From positions 4,340,001-4,404,000 of the forward strand of contig NZ_CP020809.1 in the NCBI RefSeq assembly GCF_002157835.1: a stretch of DNA of 64,000 nucleotides. Direction: 5' to 3'. Of the stretch, positions 25,058 to 34,531 are shown one piece after another (positions within the stretch are counted from its first letter, which is position 1; every line of letters begins with the position of its first letter). Both the position numbers and the translations under genes were made by a program. This stretch comes from Mycobacterium dioxanotrophicus. Lineage in GTDB: Bacteria; Actinomycetota; Actinomycetes; Mycobacteriales; Mycobacteriaceae. The notes beneath the pieces were generated by a model. It did no database searches, was not told the origin of the DNA, and saw nothing but the letters and a program-made list of their open reading frames with translations.

Positions 25058-26335
25058 GTGACGGCAGTAGATTCCATCCGTAACGGCCTTCTGGGGACAT
25101 TCCGTCCCCGCACCTCCCCGCCCAGCGCCGCAACAGTGCTGCGCTCGGTCTTGTGGCCGCTGGCGATCATGTCGATCATCCACCGCAGCTATGTCCTGTC
25201 CACCAACGGCTACATCACCGACGACTTCGGCCCGGTGTACCGCGCGGTGTCCAATTTTCGGCGGCACTGGGCCATCTACAACGAGCACTTCAATTTCGTC
25301 GACCCGCACTACCTGTACCCGCCGGGCGGCACGCTGCTGCTCTCCCCCTTCGGGTTCCTGCCGGAGTTCGCGTCGCGCTTCTGGTTCGTCGCGTTCAACG
25401 CGGTGGCGGTCATCATCGCGGCCTGCCTTCTGGTACGACTGTTCAAGTTCTCTCTGACCTCGGTGGCGCTGCCGGCGCTGCTGCTGGCCATGTTCTGTAC
25501 CGAATCAGTCACCAACACACTTGTTTTCACCAACATCAACGGCTGCATCCTGCTGGCCGAGGTGCTGTTCTTCCGCTGGCTGCTGGATGGCAAGCAGAGC
25601 CATCAGTGGCTGGCCGGCGCAGCCATCGGCATGACCCTGGTGGTCAAACCTCTGCTCGGTGTCCTGCTGTTGCTGCCGCTGCTGAACCGGCAGTGGCGCG
25701 CATTGGTGACGGCGTTCGCGGTGCCGATCGTGTTCAACGCGGTGGCGTGGCCGCTGTCGGCGGATCCGATGGGCTTCGTGCACAACACGCTGCCCTACAT
25801 CATGCAGACCCGCGACTACTTCAACTCCGCCATCCTGGGCAACGGCATCTACTACGGCCTGCCGATGTGGCTGATCGTGGCGTTGCGCGTCGCATTCGTG
25901 GTGCTCGCCGCGGTCAGCCTGTGGCTGCTGTACCGCTACTACCGCGAGCGCGACCAACTGTTCTGGATGCTGACCTCCTCGGGCGTATTGCTGATCACCT
26001 CGTGGCTCGTGCTGTCACTGGCCCAGGGCTACTACTCGATGACGCTGTTCCCGTTCCTGATGACGGTGGTGTTGCCGAACTCGGTGATCCGCAACTGGCC
26101 TGCGTGGCTGGGGGTCTACGGGTTCATGACGATGGACCGCTGGTTGATGTGGCGCTGGCCGACCACCGGCCGCTTCCTGGAGTACATGAAGATCACCTAC
26201 GGCTGGTCGCTGATCCTGATCGTGGTGTTCTGCGTGCTGTATTTCCGCTACCTGGACGCCAAGGCCGACGACCGGCTGGACGAAGGCATCGACCCGCTGT
26301 GGCTCAGCCGGCCGCGCGAAGCCGTCTCAGCGTGA
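25058..26335 (+). CDS. aftC: Arabinofuranosyltransferase AftC
   Basis: 425 residues from GTG 25058. TACGGT (25046-25051) 7 bp upstream supports a leaderless start. It is a polytopic GT-C (GT87-type) glycosyltransferase with about ten membrane segments. The first extracytoplasmic loop carries the acidic pair in YITDDFGPVYRA (Asp55-Asp56), the catalytic signature. AftC transfers arabinofuranose in alpha(1-3) linkage from decaprenyl-phosphoarabinose, branching arabinogalactan and lipoarabinomannan. Position after Rv2672 matches Rv2673. The convergent methyltransferase overlaps its end by 9 bp. Confidence 0.92.
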   Translation: MTAVDSIRNGLLGTFRPRTSPPSAATVLRSVLWPLAIMSIIHRSYVLSTNGYITDDFGPVYRAVSNFRRHWAIYNEHFNFVDPHYLYPPGGTLLLSPFGFLPEFASRFWFVAFNAVAVIIAACLLVRLFKFSLTSVALPALLLAMFCTESVTNTLVFTNINGCILLAEVLFFRWLLDGKQSHQWLAGAAIGMTLVVKPLLGVLLLLPLLNRQWRALVTAFAVPIVFNAVAWPLSADPMGFVHNTLPYIMQTRDYFNSAILGNGIYYGLPMWLIVALRVAFVVLAAVSLWLLYRYYRERDQLFWMLTSSGVLLITSWLVLSLAQGYYSMTLFPFLMTVVLPNSVIRNWPAWLGVYGFMTMDRWLMWRWPTTGRFLEYMKITYGWSLILIVVFCVLYFRYLDAKADDRLDEGIDPLWLSRPREAVSA

Positions 26336-26896
26336 GCTGAACTGCATGACCTGACCCGCCAGCCGGGTCCGGGTCAGCAGGGCCAGGCCGTGTCGGGCGC
26401 ACACGTCGGTCAGCTCGTCGGGGTTCACCAGCCGGAACGGCGACCGGTCGAGGCGGTGGATCGCCGTCGCCAACGGGGTGCGCACCAGGTCGTACCCGGT
26501 GAACACACCGCCGGGGCGCAGCACCCGCGCGATCTCACCGACCGCCAGCTCCCATGCCACGATGTGATGCAACATCAGACAGCTGATCACGGCATCGAAC
26601 GAATCGTCAGCGAACGGCAGGTCGGTGGCATCCGCGGCCATGACGGTGACGTCCGAATACGACCGGAGCCTGCGGGCAGCGGTCTGGACCATCACCGGGT
26701 CCAGGTCGGTGGCGGTGATCGCCAGCGCGGGTTGCGTCTGCCGCAGCCGGGCCGCGATATCCCCACTGCCCGAACCGATTTCAAGAACTTCGCGACCCAG
26801 CCGCTCGATCGGCAAGGCGCCCAGAACGGCAGAACCGATGGGGCGCCACAGCACCCCACGGCAGAACGCTCGCTCGACGCGTGACATCACTGGCAT
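26327..26896 (-). CDS. Class I SAM-dependent methyltransferase
   Basis: 189 residues, ATG at 26896 (GGGGAG upstream). Motif I is VLEIGSGSGDIAARL, motif II ITATDLDPVMV, and motif IV DDSFDAVISCLMLHHI, giving a Rossmann methyltransferase of the UbiE/Methyltransf_11 type. It is short, with no extra substrate domain. It is not found here in M. tuberculosis as far as I recall. It lies downstream of the AraC gene on the same strand with 81 bp between. Substrate unknown. Confidence 0.82.
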   Translation of the reverse strand: MPVMSRVERAFCRGVLWRPIGSAVLGALPIERLGREVLEIGSGSGDIAARLRQTQPALAITATDLDPVMVQTAARRLRSYSDVTVMAADATDLPFADDSFDAVISCLMLHHIVAWELAVGEIARVLRPGGVFTGYDLVRTPLATAIHRLDRSPFRLVNPDELTDVCARHGLALLTRTRLAGQVMQFSSR

Positions 26897-26977
26897 GGCT
26901 GCTCCCCGGGGATCTCGTAGTGAGTTCCTCGATCATGCAGCCGGTGGCGTCGCCGCGGCTTGCACAGATCCGTCACA

Positions 26978-27733
26978 TCAGCGCGGGCGCAGCGCCCGGG
27001 CCACGTCGCGGGGCGCGATCCCGGTGAGTTCGCGGCACACCCGCGCGGCGTGCGCCCCGTCGCTGAATCCGGCCGCATGCGCCGCGTCGGTGATCGACGC
27101 ACCGTGGGACAACTCGTCGAGCGCGACCAGCAGCCGGGTCCACCTGGCGGTCGCGGCGAACGACGCGCCGGTCTGTTGCCGGAACAGTCGCCCCAGGTAG
27201 TCGGGCGACAACGCAACCTGCTCGGCAACCGAGCCGAGGTCGGCGCTGCCGGGCAGCCGGGCCGAGACAACGGCGATCGCCTCCGGTACCTGCGGGTGCA
27301 ACTCGACGGCTCTCTGCCCTGCGGCGCGTTCGAGGAGATGCCCGACGACCAGATCGGCCGCGCCTGCCAGATCACCTGTGCTCACCGCCGCTGCCGCACC
27401 GGCCGCGGCTGCATCGGCACCGTCCACCGCCCACACGCCGGGCGCCGCGCCACTCCCCCGGCTCGCCGCGTTCATCGTTGCCGCCGTGGCGGTTTCGGGA
27501 CCGACGTAGATCGACAGGACGGAGTTCGCGCCCGCGGTGTGCAACGCGTGCTTCGCACCGCCTGCCATCACGGCGATCCGGCAGCGCTGTGTCGTACCGT
27601 CGCCCGAACTTACTGCGAGGGGCCCGTCGAGACCGACGGCGAGCTGAACGGCCGGATGGTGGTGGACCTCGATGTCGCCGAACACGCCGACGACCACCAG
27701 CTGACCCGGCCGGGTGATCCACGTGCCCCGCAT
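26978..27733 (-). CDS. AraC-family transcription regulator
   Basis: 251 residues from ATG 27733 (the frame continues back to 28105 but there overlaps msrB). The N-terminal ~100 residues form a cupin-like sensor with HHHP and a GGAKHAL segment. The C-terminal ~95 residues hold two HTHs: LGSVAEQVALSPDYLGRLFR and ITDAAHAAGFSDGAHAARVC, the AraC pattern, ending in GIAPRDVARALRPR. It is divergent from msrB (67 bp apart) and may control that gene and the iron transporter. Inducer unknown. Confidence 0.82.
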   Translation of the reverse strand: MRGTWITRPGQLVVVGVFGDIEVHHHPAVQLAVGLDGPLAVSSGDGTTQRCRIAVMAGGAKHALHTAGANSVLSIYVGPETATAATMNAASRGSGAAPGVWAVDGADAAAAGAAAAVSTGDLAGAADLVVGHLLERAAGQRAVELHPQVPEAIAVVSARLPGSADLGSVAEQVALSPDYLGRLFRQQTGASFAATARWTRLLVALDELSHGASITDAAHAAGFSDGAHAARVCRELTGIAPRDVARALRPR

Positions 27734-27800
27734 GACCGCAGGGTAGCCCGGAGTCTGCCACACCTGGCGCGCCTCGGCGCACACCACGTAATTTGGGGAT

Positions 27801-28217
27801 ATGACGAACCCGGGTCCCAAGGTGGAACTGACCGACGACCAGTGGCGCGAGAAGCTCACACCGGAAGAATTCGGGGTACTCCGCCGGGCCGGCACCGAAC
27901 GCCCCTTCACCGGGGAATACACCGACACCAAGACCGAAGGCGTGTACGAGTGCCGGGCCTGCGGGGCCGAGCTGTTCCGCAGCACAGAGAAGTTCGAATC
28001 CCATTGCGGCTGGCCGTCTTTCTTCGATCCGGCCAATTCGGACGCGGTGATCCTGCGCTCGGACAATTCCCTCGGCATGCGCCGCGTCGAGGTGCTGTGC
28101 GCCAACTGCCACAGCCACCTCGGGCACGTGTTCGAGGGTGAGGGCTACCCCACCCCCACCGACCAGCGGTACTGCATCAACTCCATATCCCTGCACCTGG
28201 TCCCGGCCGAGAGCTGA
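27801..28217 (+). CDS. msrB: Peptide-methionine (R)-S-oxide reductase MsrB
   Basis: 138 residues, ATG 27801. TAATTT (27789-27794) 7 bp upstream suggests leaderless transcription. Zinc ligands are CRAC (51/54) and CANC (100/103), and the catalytic Cys is in RYCINSIS (Cys125). The GEYTDTKTEGVYEC start and SHLGHVF motifs are typical. It repairs methionine-R-sulfoxide with thioredoxin. Equivalent to Rv2674. The next gene, an iron transporter, begins 15 bp downstream and probably shares the transcript. Confidence 0.95.
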   Translation: MTNPGPKVELTDDQWREKLTPEEFGVLRRAGTERPFTGEYTDTKTEGVYECRACGAELFRSTEKFESHCGWPSFFDPANSDAVILRSDNSLGMRRVEVLCANCHSHLGHVFEGEGYPTPTDQRYCINSISLHLVPAES

Positions 28218-28232
28218 GGGACACCCGCGGGC

Positions 28233-29315
28233 ATGGTGGTTTCGCAGCCCACCGCATCGCAACTGCGTCGATGGCGTCAACACCTGGCCAATGAACGCGC
28301 CGAAGCGGCCGTCTACCGCGACCTGGCGCAGCGCCGCGACGGCGCCGAACGCGACATCCTGCTGCAGCTGGCCCTGGCCGAGGGCAGGCATGAAAACCAC
28401 TGGCTGACGCTGCTCGGCGACCAGGTCGGCAGACCGCACCGGCCTGACCTCCGCACCCGGGTGCTCGGCTTCCTGGCTCGCCACCTGGGATCGGTGTTCA
28501 CGCTGGCGCTGGCTCAACGCGCCGAGGCCCGTTCGGCATACGAGACCGACGTCGACGCCACGCCGACGATGGCCGCCGACGAGCGCATCCACATGGAGGT
28601 CGTCCGCGCTCTCGCCAGCCGGGGCCGCGACCAGCTGTCGGGCAGTTTCCGCGCCGCGGTGTTCGGGGCCAACGACGGGCTGGTCAGCAATCTCGCGCTG
28701 GTGCTGGGCATCAGCGCCACCGGGGTGTCCAACCAGACGATCCTCGCGACGGGCCTGGCCGGATTGATCGCCGGAGCGTTGTCGATGGGCGCCGGTGAAT
28801 ACGTTTCGGTCAACTCTCAGCTCGAACTGCTGGAGGCGTCGACGCCCAGCGCCACGGCCGGTACCGCAGTGAAGGCCCTCGACGTCGACGCCAACGAGTT
28901 GGCGCTGGTGTACCGTGCGCGCGGGATGAGCGAACAGCAGGCAGCCGACCGGGCTGCCGAGGTCTTCGCGAGCCTGCGGTCCGGCGTCCTGGGTGACTCA
29001 CCGCTGGGTGAGGTGTCCACCGAGAAGCACGAAGCCGTGGGAACAGGACTGCGGGCCGCGGTGTCCAGCTTCATGTTCTTCGCGTCCGGTGCCCTGATCC
29101 CGGTGCTGCCCTACCTGTTCGGCCTCAGCGGCATCACCGCGGTGGTGGTGTCGGCGGTCCTGGTGGGAGTGGCCCTGCTGAGCACGGGCATGGTGGTCGG
29201 CCTGCTCTCGGGCGGACCGCCGCTGCGCCGCGCCATGCGTCAGTTGCTGATCGGCTACGGGGCCGCCACCGTCACCTATCTGCTGGGCCTGTTGTTCGGC
29301 ACAGCGGCCGGTTAG
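28233..29315 (+). CDS. Ferritin-like/VIT1 fusion iron exporter (MbfA/EVIT type)
   Basis: 360 residues, ATG 28233. Residues ~10-140 are a rubrerythrin-like helical domain with repeated Glu/His (NERAEAAVYRDLA, EGRHENHW, DERIHMEV). Residues ~145-360 are a CCC1/VIT1 transporter with about five membrane segments, marked by FGANDGLVSNLALVLGI and SMGAGEYVSV, which carry the metal-path residues. Such erythrin-VIT1 fusions export Fe2+ or Mn2+ from the cytoplasm and protect from iron and peroxide stress. Co-directional with msrB, which fits an oxidative-stress unit. Confidence 0.88.
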   Translation: MVVSQPTASQLRRWRQHLANERAEAAVYRDLAQRRDGAERDILLQLALAEGRHENHWLTLLGDQVGRPHRPDLRTRVLGFLARHLGSVFTLALAQRAEARSAYETDVDATPTMAADERIHMEVVRALASRGRDQLSGSFRAAVFGANDGLVSNLALVLGISATGVSNQTILATGLAGLIAGALSMGAGEYVSVNSQLELLEASTPSATAGTAVKALDVDANELALVYRARGMSEQQAADRAAEVFASLRSGVLGDSPLGEVSTEKHEAVGTGLRAAVSSFMFFASGALIPVLPYLFGLSGITAVVVSAVLVGVALLSTGMVVGLLSGGPPLRRAMRQLLIGYGAATVTYLLGLLFGTAAG

Positions 29316-29339
29316 TGACATACGACGAGGAGCTGACCG

Positions 29340-30305
29340 ATGACCACGCCGGCGACCGGGTACTACCGCGACCAGCAGGCCTGGCGTGAGCTGCAGAAGT
29401 TCCTGCCCGAACGGCTCCGACTGACCGACCAGAGCGCGCCCGCCGAGGAGTTCTGGCAGTGGCACGGCCACCGCGTGCACCTGGACCGCTACGCCAACCC
29501 CGATGCCCCGGCCAAGATCGTGCTGCATCACGGTGTCGGCACCAACGGACGGCAGATGAGCCTGATCGTCGGTGCCCCGCTGGCGGCGCGGGGTTTCGAG
29601 ACCGTCGCGCTCGACAATCTCGGTTATGGCCTCACGCAGGTACGCCCCGGCGCCCTCGTCTCCTACGACGACTGGGTGGATCTCGTGGTGGACTTCCTGG
29701 CCTACGAGCAGACCCGTGACGACCGGCCGATCGTGCTGTACGGCCTGAGCGCCGGCGGCATGCTGACCTACCACGTCGCCGCCAGGGCGCCGAAAGGGAC
29801 GCTGCGCGGCATCGTCGGCATGACGTTCCTCGACCAGCGCGACCCGACCGTCCGCACCGACACCGCACACGACAAACTCACCGCCCGAATCGGAACGCCC
29901 GCAATGCACCTCGCGGCCCGTACCCCCGCCGCCCGCATCCGCATCCCGATGACCCTGGCTTCCAAGATGTCGGCCCTGGTGAACGACCCGGCGGCGCTCA
30001 AGATCATGACCAGAGACCGCACCTCTGGCGGCAACTGGGTGCCCATCCGCTTCCTGGACAGCTACCTGAACTACACCCCCGCGGTCGAACCGGCCGAGTT
30101 CGACGCCTGCCCGGTCCTGCTGACCCAGCCTGCCGAAGACCGTTGGACCCCTGTGGAACTGAGCCAACCGGTGCTCTCCCGCATCACCCGGGTGCCGGTG
30201 CAGACGGTGATGCTGACCAACGCAGGCCACTATCCGCTCGAAGAGCCCGGTCTGACCCAGATGCAGGATGCCATCGCAGAATTCGTCACCGCGAACATCC
30301 GGTGA
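29340..30305 (+). CDS. Alpha/beta-hydrolase fold protein
   Basis: 321 residues, ATG 29340 with GAGGAG 8 bp upstream. The oxyanion region is VLHHGVGTNGRQ, the nucleophile elbow GLSAGG (Ser near 142), an Asp in LTQPAEDRWTP and a His in NAGHYPLEEPG. The triad is complete. It is 25 bp after the iron exporter, so it may be read through from msrB. Substrate not predictable. Confidence 0.78.
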   Translation: MTTPATGYYRDQQAWRELQKFLPERLRLTDQSAPAEEFWQWHGHRVHLDRYANPDAPAKIVLHHGVGTNGRQMSLIVGAPLAARGFETVALDNLGYGLTQVRPGALVSYDDWVDLVVDFLAYEQTRDDRPIVLYGLSAGGMLTYHVAARAPKGTLRGIVGMTFLDQRDPTVRTDTAHDKLTARIGTPAMHLAARTPAARIRIPMTLASKMSALVNDPAALKIMTRDRTSGGNWVPIRFLDSYLNYTPAVEPAEFDACPVLLTQPAEDRWTPVELSQPVLSRITRVPVQTVMLTNAGHYPLEEPGLTQMQDAIAEFVTANIR

Positions 30306-30311
30306 GCAACA

Positions 30312-31499
30312 TCAGACGAAGGCACTCAGCCCCGTGATGGCCCGGCCGACGATCAGGGTGTTCATCTCGCGGGTGCCTTCATACGAGTAGATCGCCGCGG
30401 CGTCGGCGACGAAGCGGCCCACATTGTGCTCCAGCAGAATCCCGTTGCCGCCCAACAATTCCCGCGCATAGCCCACGGTTTCGCGCATCCGCACCGTGCT
30501 CCACGCCTTGGCCAGCGAGGAGTGCCGGTCCTCGGCGCGGCCCTCGTCCTGCAATTGGGACAGCCGCGCGCACAGCGCCCAGGACGACGTGATGTTGCCC
30601 AGCATGCGCACCAACAGGTCCTGCACCAACTGAAATCCGCCGATGGGCCTGCCAAACTGCTCGCGTTCGACCGCGTACTTCAGCGCGTTGTCGTAAGCAC
30701 CGCGCGCGCACCCGACGGACATCCACGCCACCCCGGCCCGGGTCATCCGCAACACTTCGGCGGTGTCACGGAAAGAGTTGGCGTTCTGCAGGCGGTCAGC
30801 CTCGTCGACCCGCACGTTGTCGAGTGTGATGAGAGCGTTCTGCACGATCCGCAGCGCGATCTTGTCCTCCAGTTTGGCGGTGGAGAACCCGGGGGTGTCG
30901 TTGGCGACAATGAACCCCTTGACCTGGTCGTCGGCGACGTCCCTGGCCCAGATGATGGTGAGGTCGCCGAAGGTGGCGTTGCCGATCCACTTCTTCTGCC
31001 CGTTGAGGATCCACGTGTCACCGTCGCGGCGCGCGGTCGTGGTCAGACCACGAGACGCGCCGGATCCGACGTCGGGTTCGGTCAGACCGAACGACCCGAT
31101 CTTCTCCAGCCGGGCCATCTCCGGCAGGTAGCGCTTCTTCTGTTCCTCGCTGCCGCACAGGTAGATCGAGCCCATCGCCAGCCCGCCGTGCACACCGGAG
31201 AACGTCGCGATCGACGGGTCGGTGCGGGCCAGCTCCATCGCGACCATGCCGTCGAGCAGGTATGACCCACCGCGGCAACCGAATCCGCGATAGGGCAGGC
31301 CGGCCAGGCCCAGCTGCCGAAACCCGGGAACCACCTCGAACGGGAACGTGCCCCGCTGCCAATGCTGGTTGACCACGGGCGCGACTTCCGATGTCATGAA
31401 TTCGCGCACCCGGTGCAGGAATTCGCGTTCGTCCGGGCTCAACAACCCCTCGAGCTCGTAGAAGTCGGCAGTGTCGATCGGGGTGGCGGGTCTGGTCAT
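30312..31499 (-). CDS. Acyl-CoA dehydrogenase (glutaryl-CoA dehydrogenase-like)
   Basis: 395 residues, ATG at 31499 (GGAAGAC upstream). FAD-binding and substrate motifs are FGLTEPDVGSGASRG, NGQKKWIGNATFGDL and YEGTREMNTLIVGRAITG. The catalytic base is the Glu of YSYEGTRE, in the glutaryl-CoA/isovaleryl-like position. The N-terminus with TPIDTADFYELEGLLSPDER resembles GCDH and mycobacterial FadE7-type enzymes. It acts in short-chain acyl-CoA oxidation. A perfect 20-bp palindrome at 31584-31603 upstream is probably its operator. Confidence 0.85.
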   Translation of the reverse strand: MTRPATPIDTADFYELEGLLSPDEREFLHRVREFMTSEVAPVVNQHWQRGTFPFEVVPGFRQLGLAGLPYRGFGCRGGSYLLDGMVAMELARTDPSIATFSGVHGGLAMGSIYLCGSEEQKKRYLPEMARLEKIGSFGLTEPDVGSGASRGLTTTARRDGDTWILNGQKKWIGNATFGDLTIIWARDVADDQVKGFIVANDTPGFSTAKLEDKIALRIVQNALITLDNVRVDEADRLQNANSFRDTAEVLRMTRAGVAWMSVGCARGAYDNALKYAVEREQFGRPIGGFQLVQDLLVRMLGNITSSWALCARLSQLQDEGRAEDRHSSLAKAWSTVRMRETVGYARELLGGNGILLEHNVGRFVADAAAIYSYEGTREMNTLIVGRAITGLSAFV

Positions 31500-31583
31500 G
31501 GCTGTCTTCCTCGGGTGGCTGGGTCTGGACGAGGCGACGGGGTCGCCCGACAGATCAATCGTCCCGAGTCACCTGCCGCATGT

Positions 31584-31603
31584 CGTTGTCACCGGTGACA
31601 ACG
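31584..31603 (-). promoter_or_regulatory. Perfect 20-bp palindrome upstream of the acyl-CoA dehydrogenase
   Basis: CGTTGTCACC/GGTGACAACG is a perfect 20-bp palindrome without spacer, in the 153-bp gap between the methyltransferase end and the dehydrogenase start. Size and symmetry suit a TetR or GntR dimer. No regulator gene is beside it. Confidence 0.55.
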
Positions 31604-31652
31604 TCGACGCGGCCGCGGTGTGGCGGCGCACACGGCTGCTCGCCCCCTGCGC

Positions 31653-32399
31653 TCAGCCCATCCGGGTGGCGTGCACCTCCCAGAACGGCATGTGCACGCG
31701 GCCGTCGATCAGCCACGGCTCGATCACCCGCAACCGCTCCATCAGCGGTTCCATGCCCTGGGCCATCTCGGGATTGCGGGCGGCCATCATCTCGAAGGTC
31801 GCGACGCTGACGTTGCCCTGGTACGTGGTGGGGCCCAGGTAGGTGATGTCCCAGCCGGCGTCGGGCAGCACCGCGCGGAAATCGTCGGCGGTGAGATAGC
31901 GCGGCATCCGGAAGCCGTTGACGTTGTGGTCCCCGAATTCGAACATGAACAGCCGCGCCCCGGGTTTGGTGGCTCGGTGCAGCGCGCGCACGTAGGACTT
32001 CTGCAGTTCCTGCTCGCCGGTGAACACGTGGAAGAACGCGGAGTCGACGACGGTGTCGAAGCGCCCTTCCAGGCCTTCGAGTTTGGTGGCGTCGGCCACC
32101 TGGAAGTCCACCGTCACCCCGGCTTTCGCCGCGTTCTCCCTGGCGCGTTCGATTGCCGCGGGCGATGCGTCGATGCCTGTGGCCGACAAGCCCTTTGACG
32201 CGTAGTGGATGGCGTGGTGGCCGGGGCCGGTGCCCGGGTCGAGCACTTCACCCTTGACGGCGCCGACCGCGACGAGCTGCTGGACGACCGGTTGCGGACC
32301 GCCGATGTCCCACGGGGTGGCGGCAGGCAGACCGTGCGATGTCCGCTCGTCGCGGTACATCTCTTCGAAACGACGCGTGGTGTCTTCTGGAGCAGTCAT
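31653..32399 (-). CDS. Class I SAM-dependent methyltransferase (Rv2675c type)
   Basis: 248 residues, ATG at 32399. Motif I is VLDPGTGPGHHAIHYA, then ATGIDASPAAIERA and the DTVVDSAFFHVF strand, typical of the Methyltransf_25 fold. It lies 55 bp after hemQ on the same strand and in the same order as Rv2675c, so it probably belongs to the heme transcript. Thiol or halide methyltransferase activity has been suggested for relatives, but the substrate here is unknown. Confidence 0.85.
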   Translation of the reverse strand: MTAPEDTTRRFEEMYRDERTSHGLPAATPWDIGGPQPVVQQLVAVGAVKGEVLDPGTGPGHHAIHYASKGLSATGIDASPAAIERARENAAKAGVTVDFQVADATKLEGLEGRFDTVVDSAFFHVFTGEQELQKSYVRALHRATKPGARLFMFEFGDHNVNGFRMPRYLTADDFRAVLPDAGWDITYLGPTTYQGNVSVATFEMMAARNPEMAQGMEPLMERLRVIEPWLIDGRVHMPFWEVHATRMG

Positions 32400-32454
32400 A
32401 TCCGCGAGGGTAGGCCTGCTGCCGAAACGCCCACGTCAACCGGGCGCGACGGGG

Positions 32455-33150
32455 TTACGGGAGCTTGGCGACGAGTTCTTCGACGGCGACCCGCGGCCCG
32501 GTGAAGAACGGTGTCTCCTCGCGCGTGTGCCGCCTTGCGTCGGTGGCGCGCAGGTCCCGCATCAGATCGACGATGCGGTCCAGCTCGGGCGCCTCGAACG
32601 CGAGGATCCACTCGTAGTCGCCCAGGGCGAAGGCCGGAACGGTGTTGGCGCGCACGTCCTTGTATCCGCGGGCGGCCATGCCGTGTTCGGAGAGCATCCG
32701 GCGCCGCTCTTCGTCGGGCAGCAGGTACCACTCGTAGGACCGCACGAACGGGTACACGCAGATGTAGGCGCCGGGGTCCTCGCCCGCGATGAACGCCGGC
32801 ACGTGGCTCTTGTTGAACTCGGCAGGCCGGTGCAGCGCGGCGCTGCTCCACACCGGGTCACTGGCCCGGCCCAGCGCCGTGGTGCGGCGGAAGTCGGAGT
32901 AGGTGGCTTGCAGCGACTCGATCTTCTCGGCGTGGGTCCAGATCATGAAGTCGGCGTCGGCGCGCAGCCCGGCGACGTCGTAGAGCCCGCGGACCACGAC
33001 ACCGCAGTCCTCCTGGGCCTTGAAGAAGGTCGCGGCCTCATCGATGATGTCGGCGCGATCCTCCCCCAGTTCACCGGGATTCACCGAGAACACGGAGAAC
33101 ATCAGGTAGCGCAGGGTGGAGTTCAGTACGTCGAAATCGAGCTTGGCCAT
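32455..33150 (-). CDS. hemQ: Coproheme decarboxylase HemQ (ChdC)
   Basis: 231 residues, ATG at 33150. A chlorite dismutase-like ferredoxin-fold protein that removes two propionates of coproheme with H2O2 to make heme b, the last step of the coproporphyrin-dependent pathway. The active-site Tyr lies in [13 protein letters not shown] (Tyr133 likely) and the heme-ligand His in EHGMAARGY (His156). There is no chlorite-dismutase Arg motif. Four bases separate it from hemY, consistent with one operon. Confidence 0.93.
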   Translation of the reverse strand: MAKLDFDVLNSTLRYLMFSVFSVNPGELGEDRADIIDEAATFFKAQEDCGVVVRGLYDVAGLRADADFMIWTHAEKIESLQATYSDFRRTTALGRASDPVWSSAALHRPAEFNKSHVPAFIAGEDPGAYICVYPFVRSYEWYLLPDEERRRMLSEHGMAARGYKDVRANTVPAFALGDYEWILAFEAPELDRIVDLMRDLRATDARRHTREETPFFTGPRVAVEELVAKLP

Positions 33151-33154
33151 AGGA

Positions 33155-34531
33155 CTATCGTGCCACGCCGGGTTTCAGCAGTATGTCGGCAGCACGGGTG
33201 GCAGAGGCCACACAGGCCGGCACGCCGATGCCGTCGAGATAGCCGCCCGCCACGGCCAGTGTCGGCGGCAAACCGGCGCGCAGTTCGGCCACCAGATCGG
33301 CATGTCCCGGGCCGTACTGCGGCATGGCGTCGATCCATCGCTGCACATGACTGTCGACGGGATCGACGCTCACCCCGAACAGGGTGTTCAGGTCGCGCGC
33401 CGCCCACGTCAGCAGGTCCTCGTCACCGGTGTCTCGGGCCAGGGTGTCGCCGTACCGGCCGAACGACAACCGCACCAATTCGACATTGCCGCGCCGTCCC
33501 CATTTGCGGGACGACAGCGTGACTGCCTTTGCGTTGAGGAGGCTTCTGCGCTCGTCGTGAGGGTCGGTCCCGGCCACCAGCACGCCGGATTGCTGCGGCA
33601 ACGGCGTCCCGCCGGGCAACGCGAGGGCCACGACCGCGGCCGAGGCGACGCGGATGCGGCGGGCGGCCGCCGCGGTTCGGGGCGCAATGTGTTCGATCAG
33701 CTTGGGCAGTCGCGGCGCCGGGACGGCCAGCACCACCGCGTCGGCGCGCCACCGGGTGCCCTCGTCGTCGAGCACCTCCCAGCCCTGTGGGGTTCGGTCG
33801 ACCCGTTCGGCGCCCACCTGGACCCACCGGGCGGCCGACCGGTGGTGCAGCTCGTCCAGCAGCACGCGGTAACCGCCGTCCAGCGCGCCGAACACGGAGT
33901 CGCCGGCCGGCGGAGGCAGCGCCGCACGCACGGCATCGGTCAGGCTGCGGGCGCCCCGGTCGAGCGCGGCGGCCAGCGGCGGCACGGCCGAGCGCAATCC
34001 GATGGTGGCCGCCGACCCGGCGTAGACACCGGCCAGCAGCGGGTCGACCGAGCGGGTCACCACCTGAGCTCCGAAGCGGTCCCCGACGAGCTCGGCCACG
34101 GTGGGATCGGCACCGCGGCGCCAGTGCAGCGGCCGCGTCCGCTCGTCGAGGATGCGGGCCACCGTCGCATCGTCGACCAGTCCGAGCAGCGACGACGCCT
34201 CGGCGGGAATGCCCTGCAGCGTGCCCGGCGGCATCGGGCGCAGACGCCCGCCGCTGTAGATCAGCGGACGTACCCCGGTGGTGGCGATCTGGCGCCGATT
34301 CAGACCCAGCTCGGCCAACAATGCCGGCATCTCGGGCCTGCGCACCACGAAGGCCTCCGCGCCGACATCCAGCGGCTGTCCGCCGACGCGCTCGGTGCGC
34401 AGGACTCCGCCGAGCCGGTCAGCCGGGTCCAGCAGCGTGATGTCCGCGTCGGCGCCCACGGCCATGCGCAGCCGGTATGCCGCGACCAGGCCCGAAATGC
34501 CGCCGCCGACAATGCAATACGCGGGCCTCAC
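33155..34531 (-). CDS. hemY: Coproporphyrinogen III oxidase HemY/CgoX
   Basis: 458 residues, GTG at 34531. The GTGA overlap with the hemE stop couples translation. The FAD dinucleotide-binding motif is [16 protein letters not shown] at ~6-21, and the C-terminal FAD contact ends in [15 protein letters not shown]. It oxidises (copro)porphyrinogen to porphyrin with O2. With HemQ next to it, coproporphyrinogen is the expected substrate. Equivalent to Rv2677c. Ferrochelatase is encoded elsewhere. Confidence 0.93.
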   Translation of the reverse strand: MRPAYCIVGGGISGLVAAYRLRMAVGADADITLLDPADRLGGVLRTERVGGQPLDVGAEAFVVRRPEMPALLAELGLNRRQIATTGVRPLIYSGGRLRPMPPGTLQGIPAEASSLLGLVDDATVARILDERTRPLHWRRGADPTVAELVGDRFGAQVVTRSVDPLLAGVYAGSAATIGLRSAVPPLAAALDRGARSLTDAVRAALPPPAGDSVFGALDGGYRVLLDELHHRSAARWVQVGAERVDRTPQGWEVLDDEGTRWRADAVVLAVPAPRLPKLIEHIAPRTAAAARRIRVASAAVVALALPGGTPLPQQSGVLVAGTDPHDERRSLLNAKAVTLSSRKWGRRGNVELVRLSFGRYGDTLARDTGDEDLLTWAARDLNTLFGVSVDPVDSHVQRWIDAMPQYGPGHADLVAELRAGLPPTLAVAGGYLDGIGVPACVASATRAADILLKPGVAR

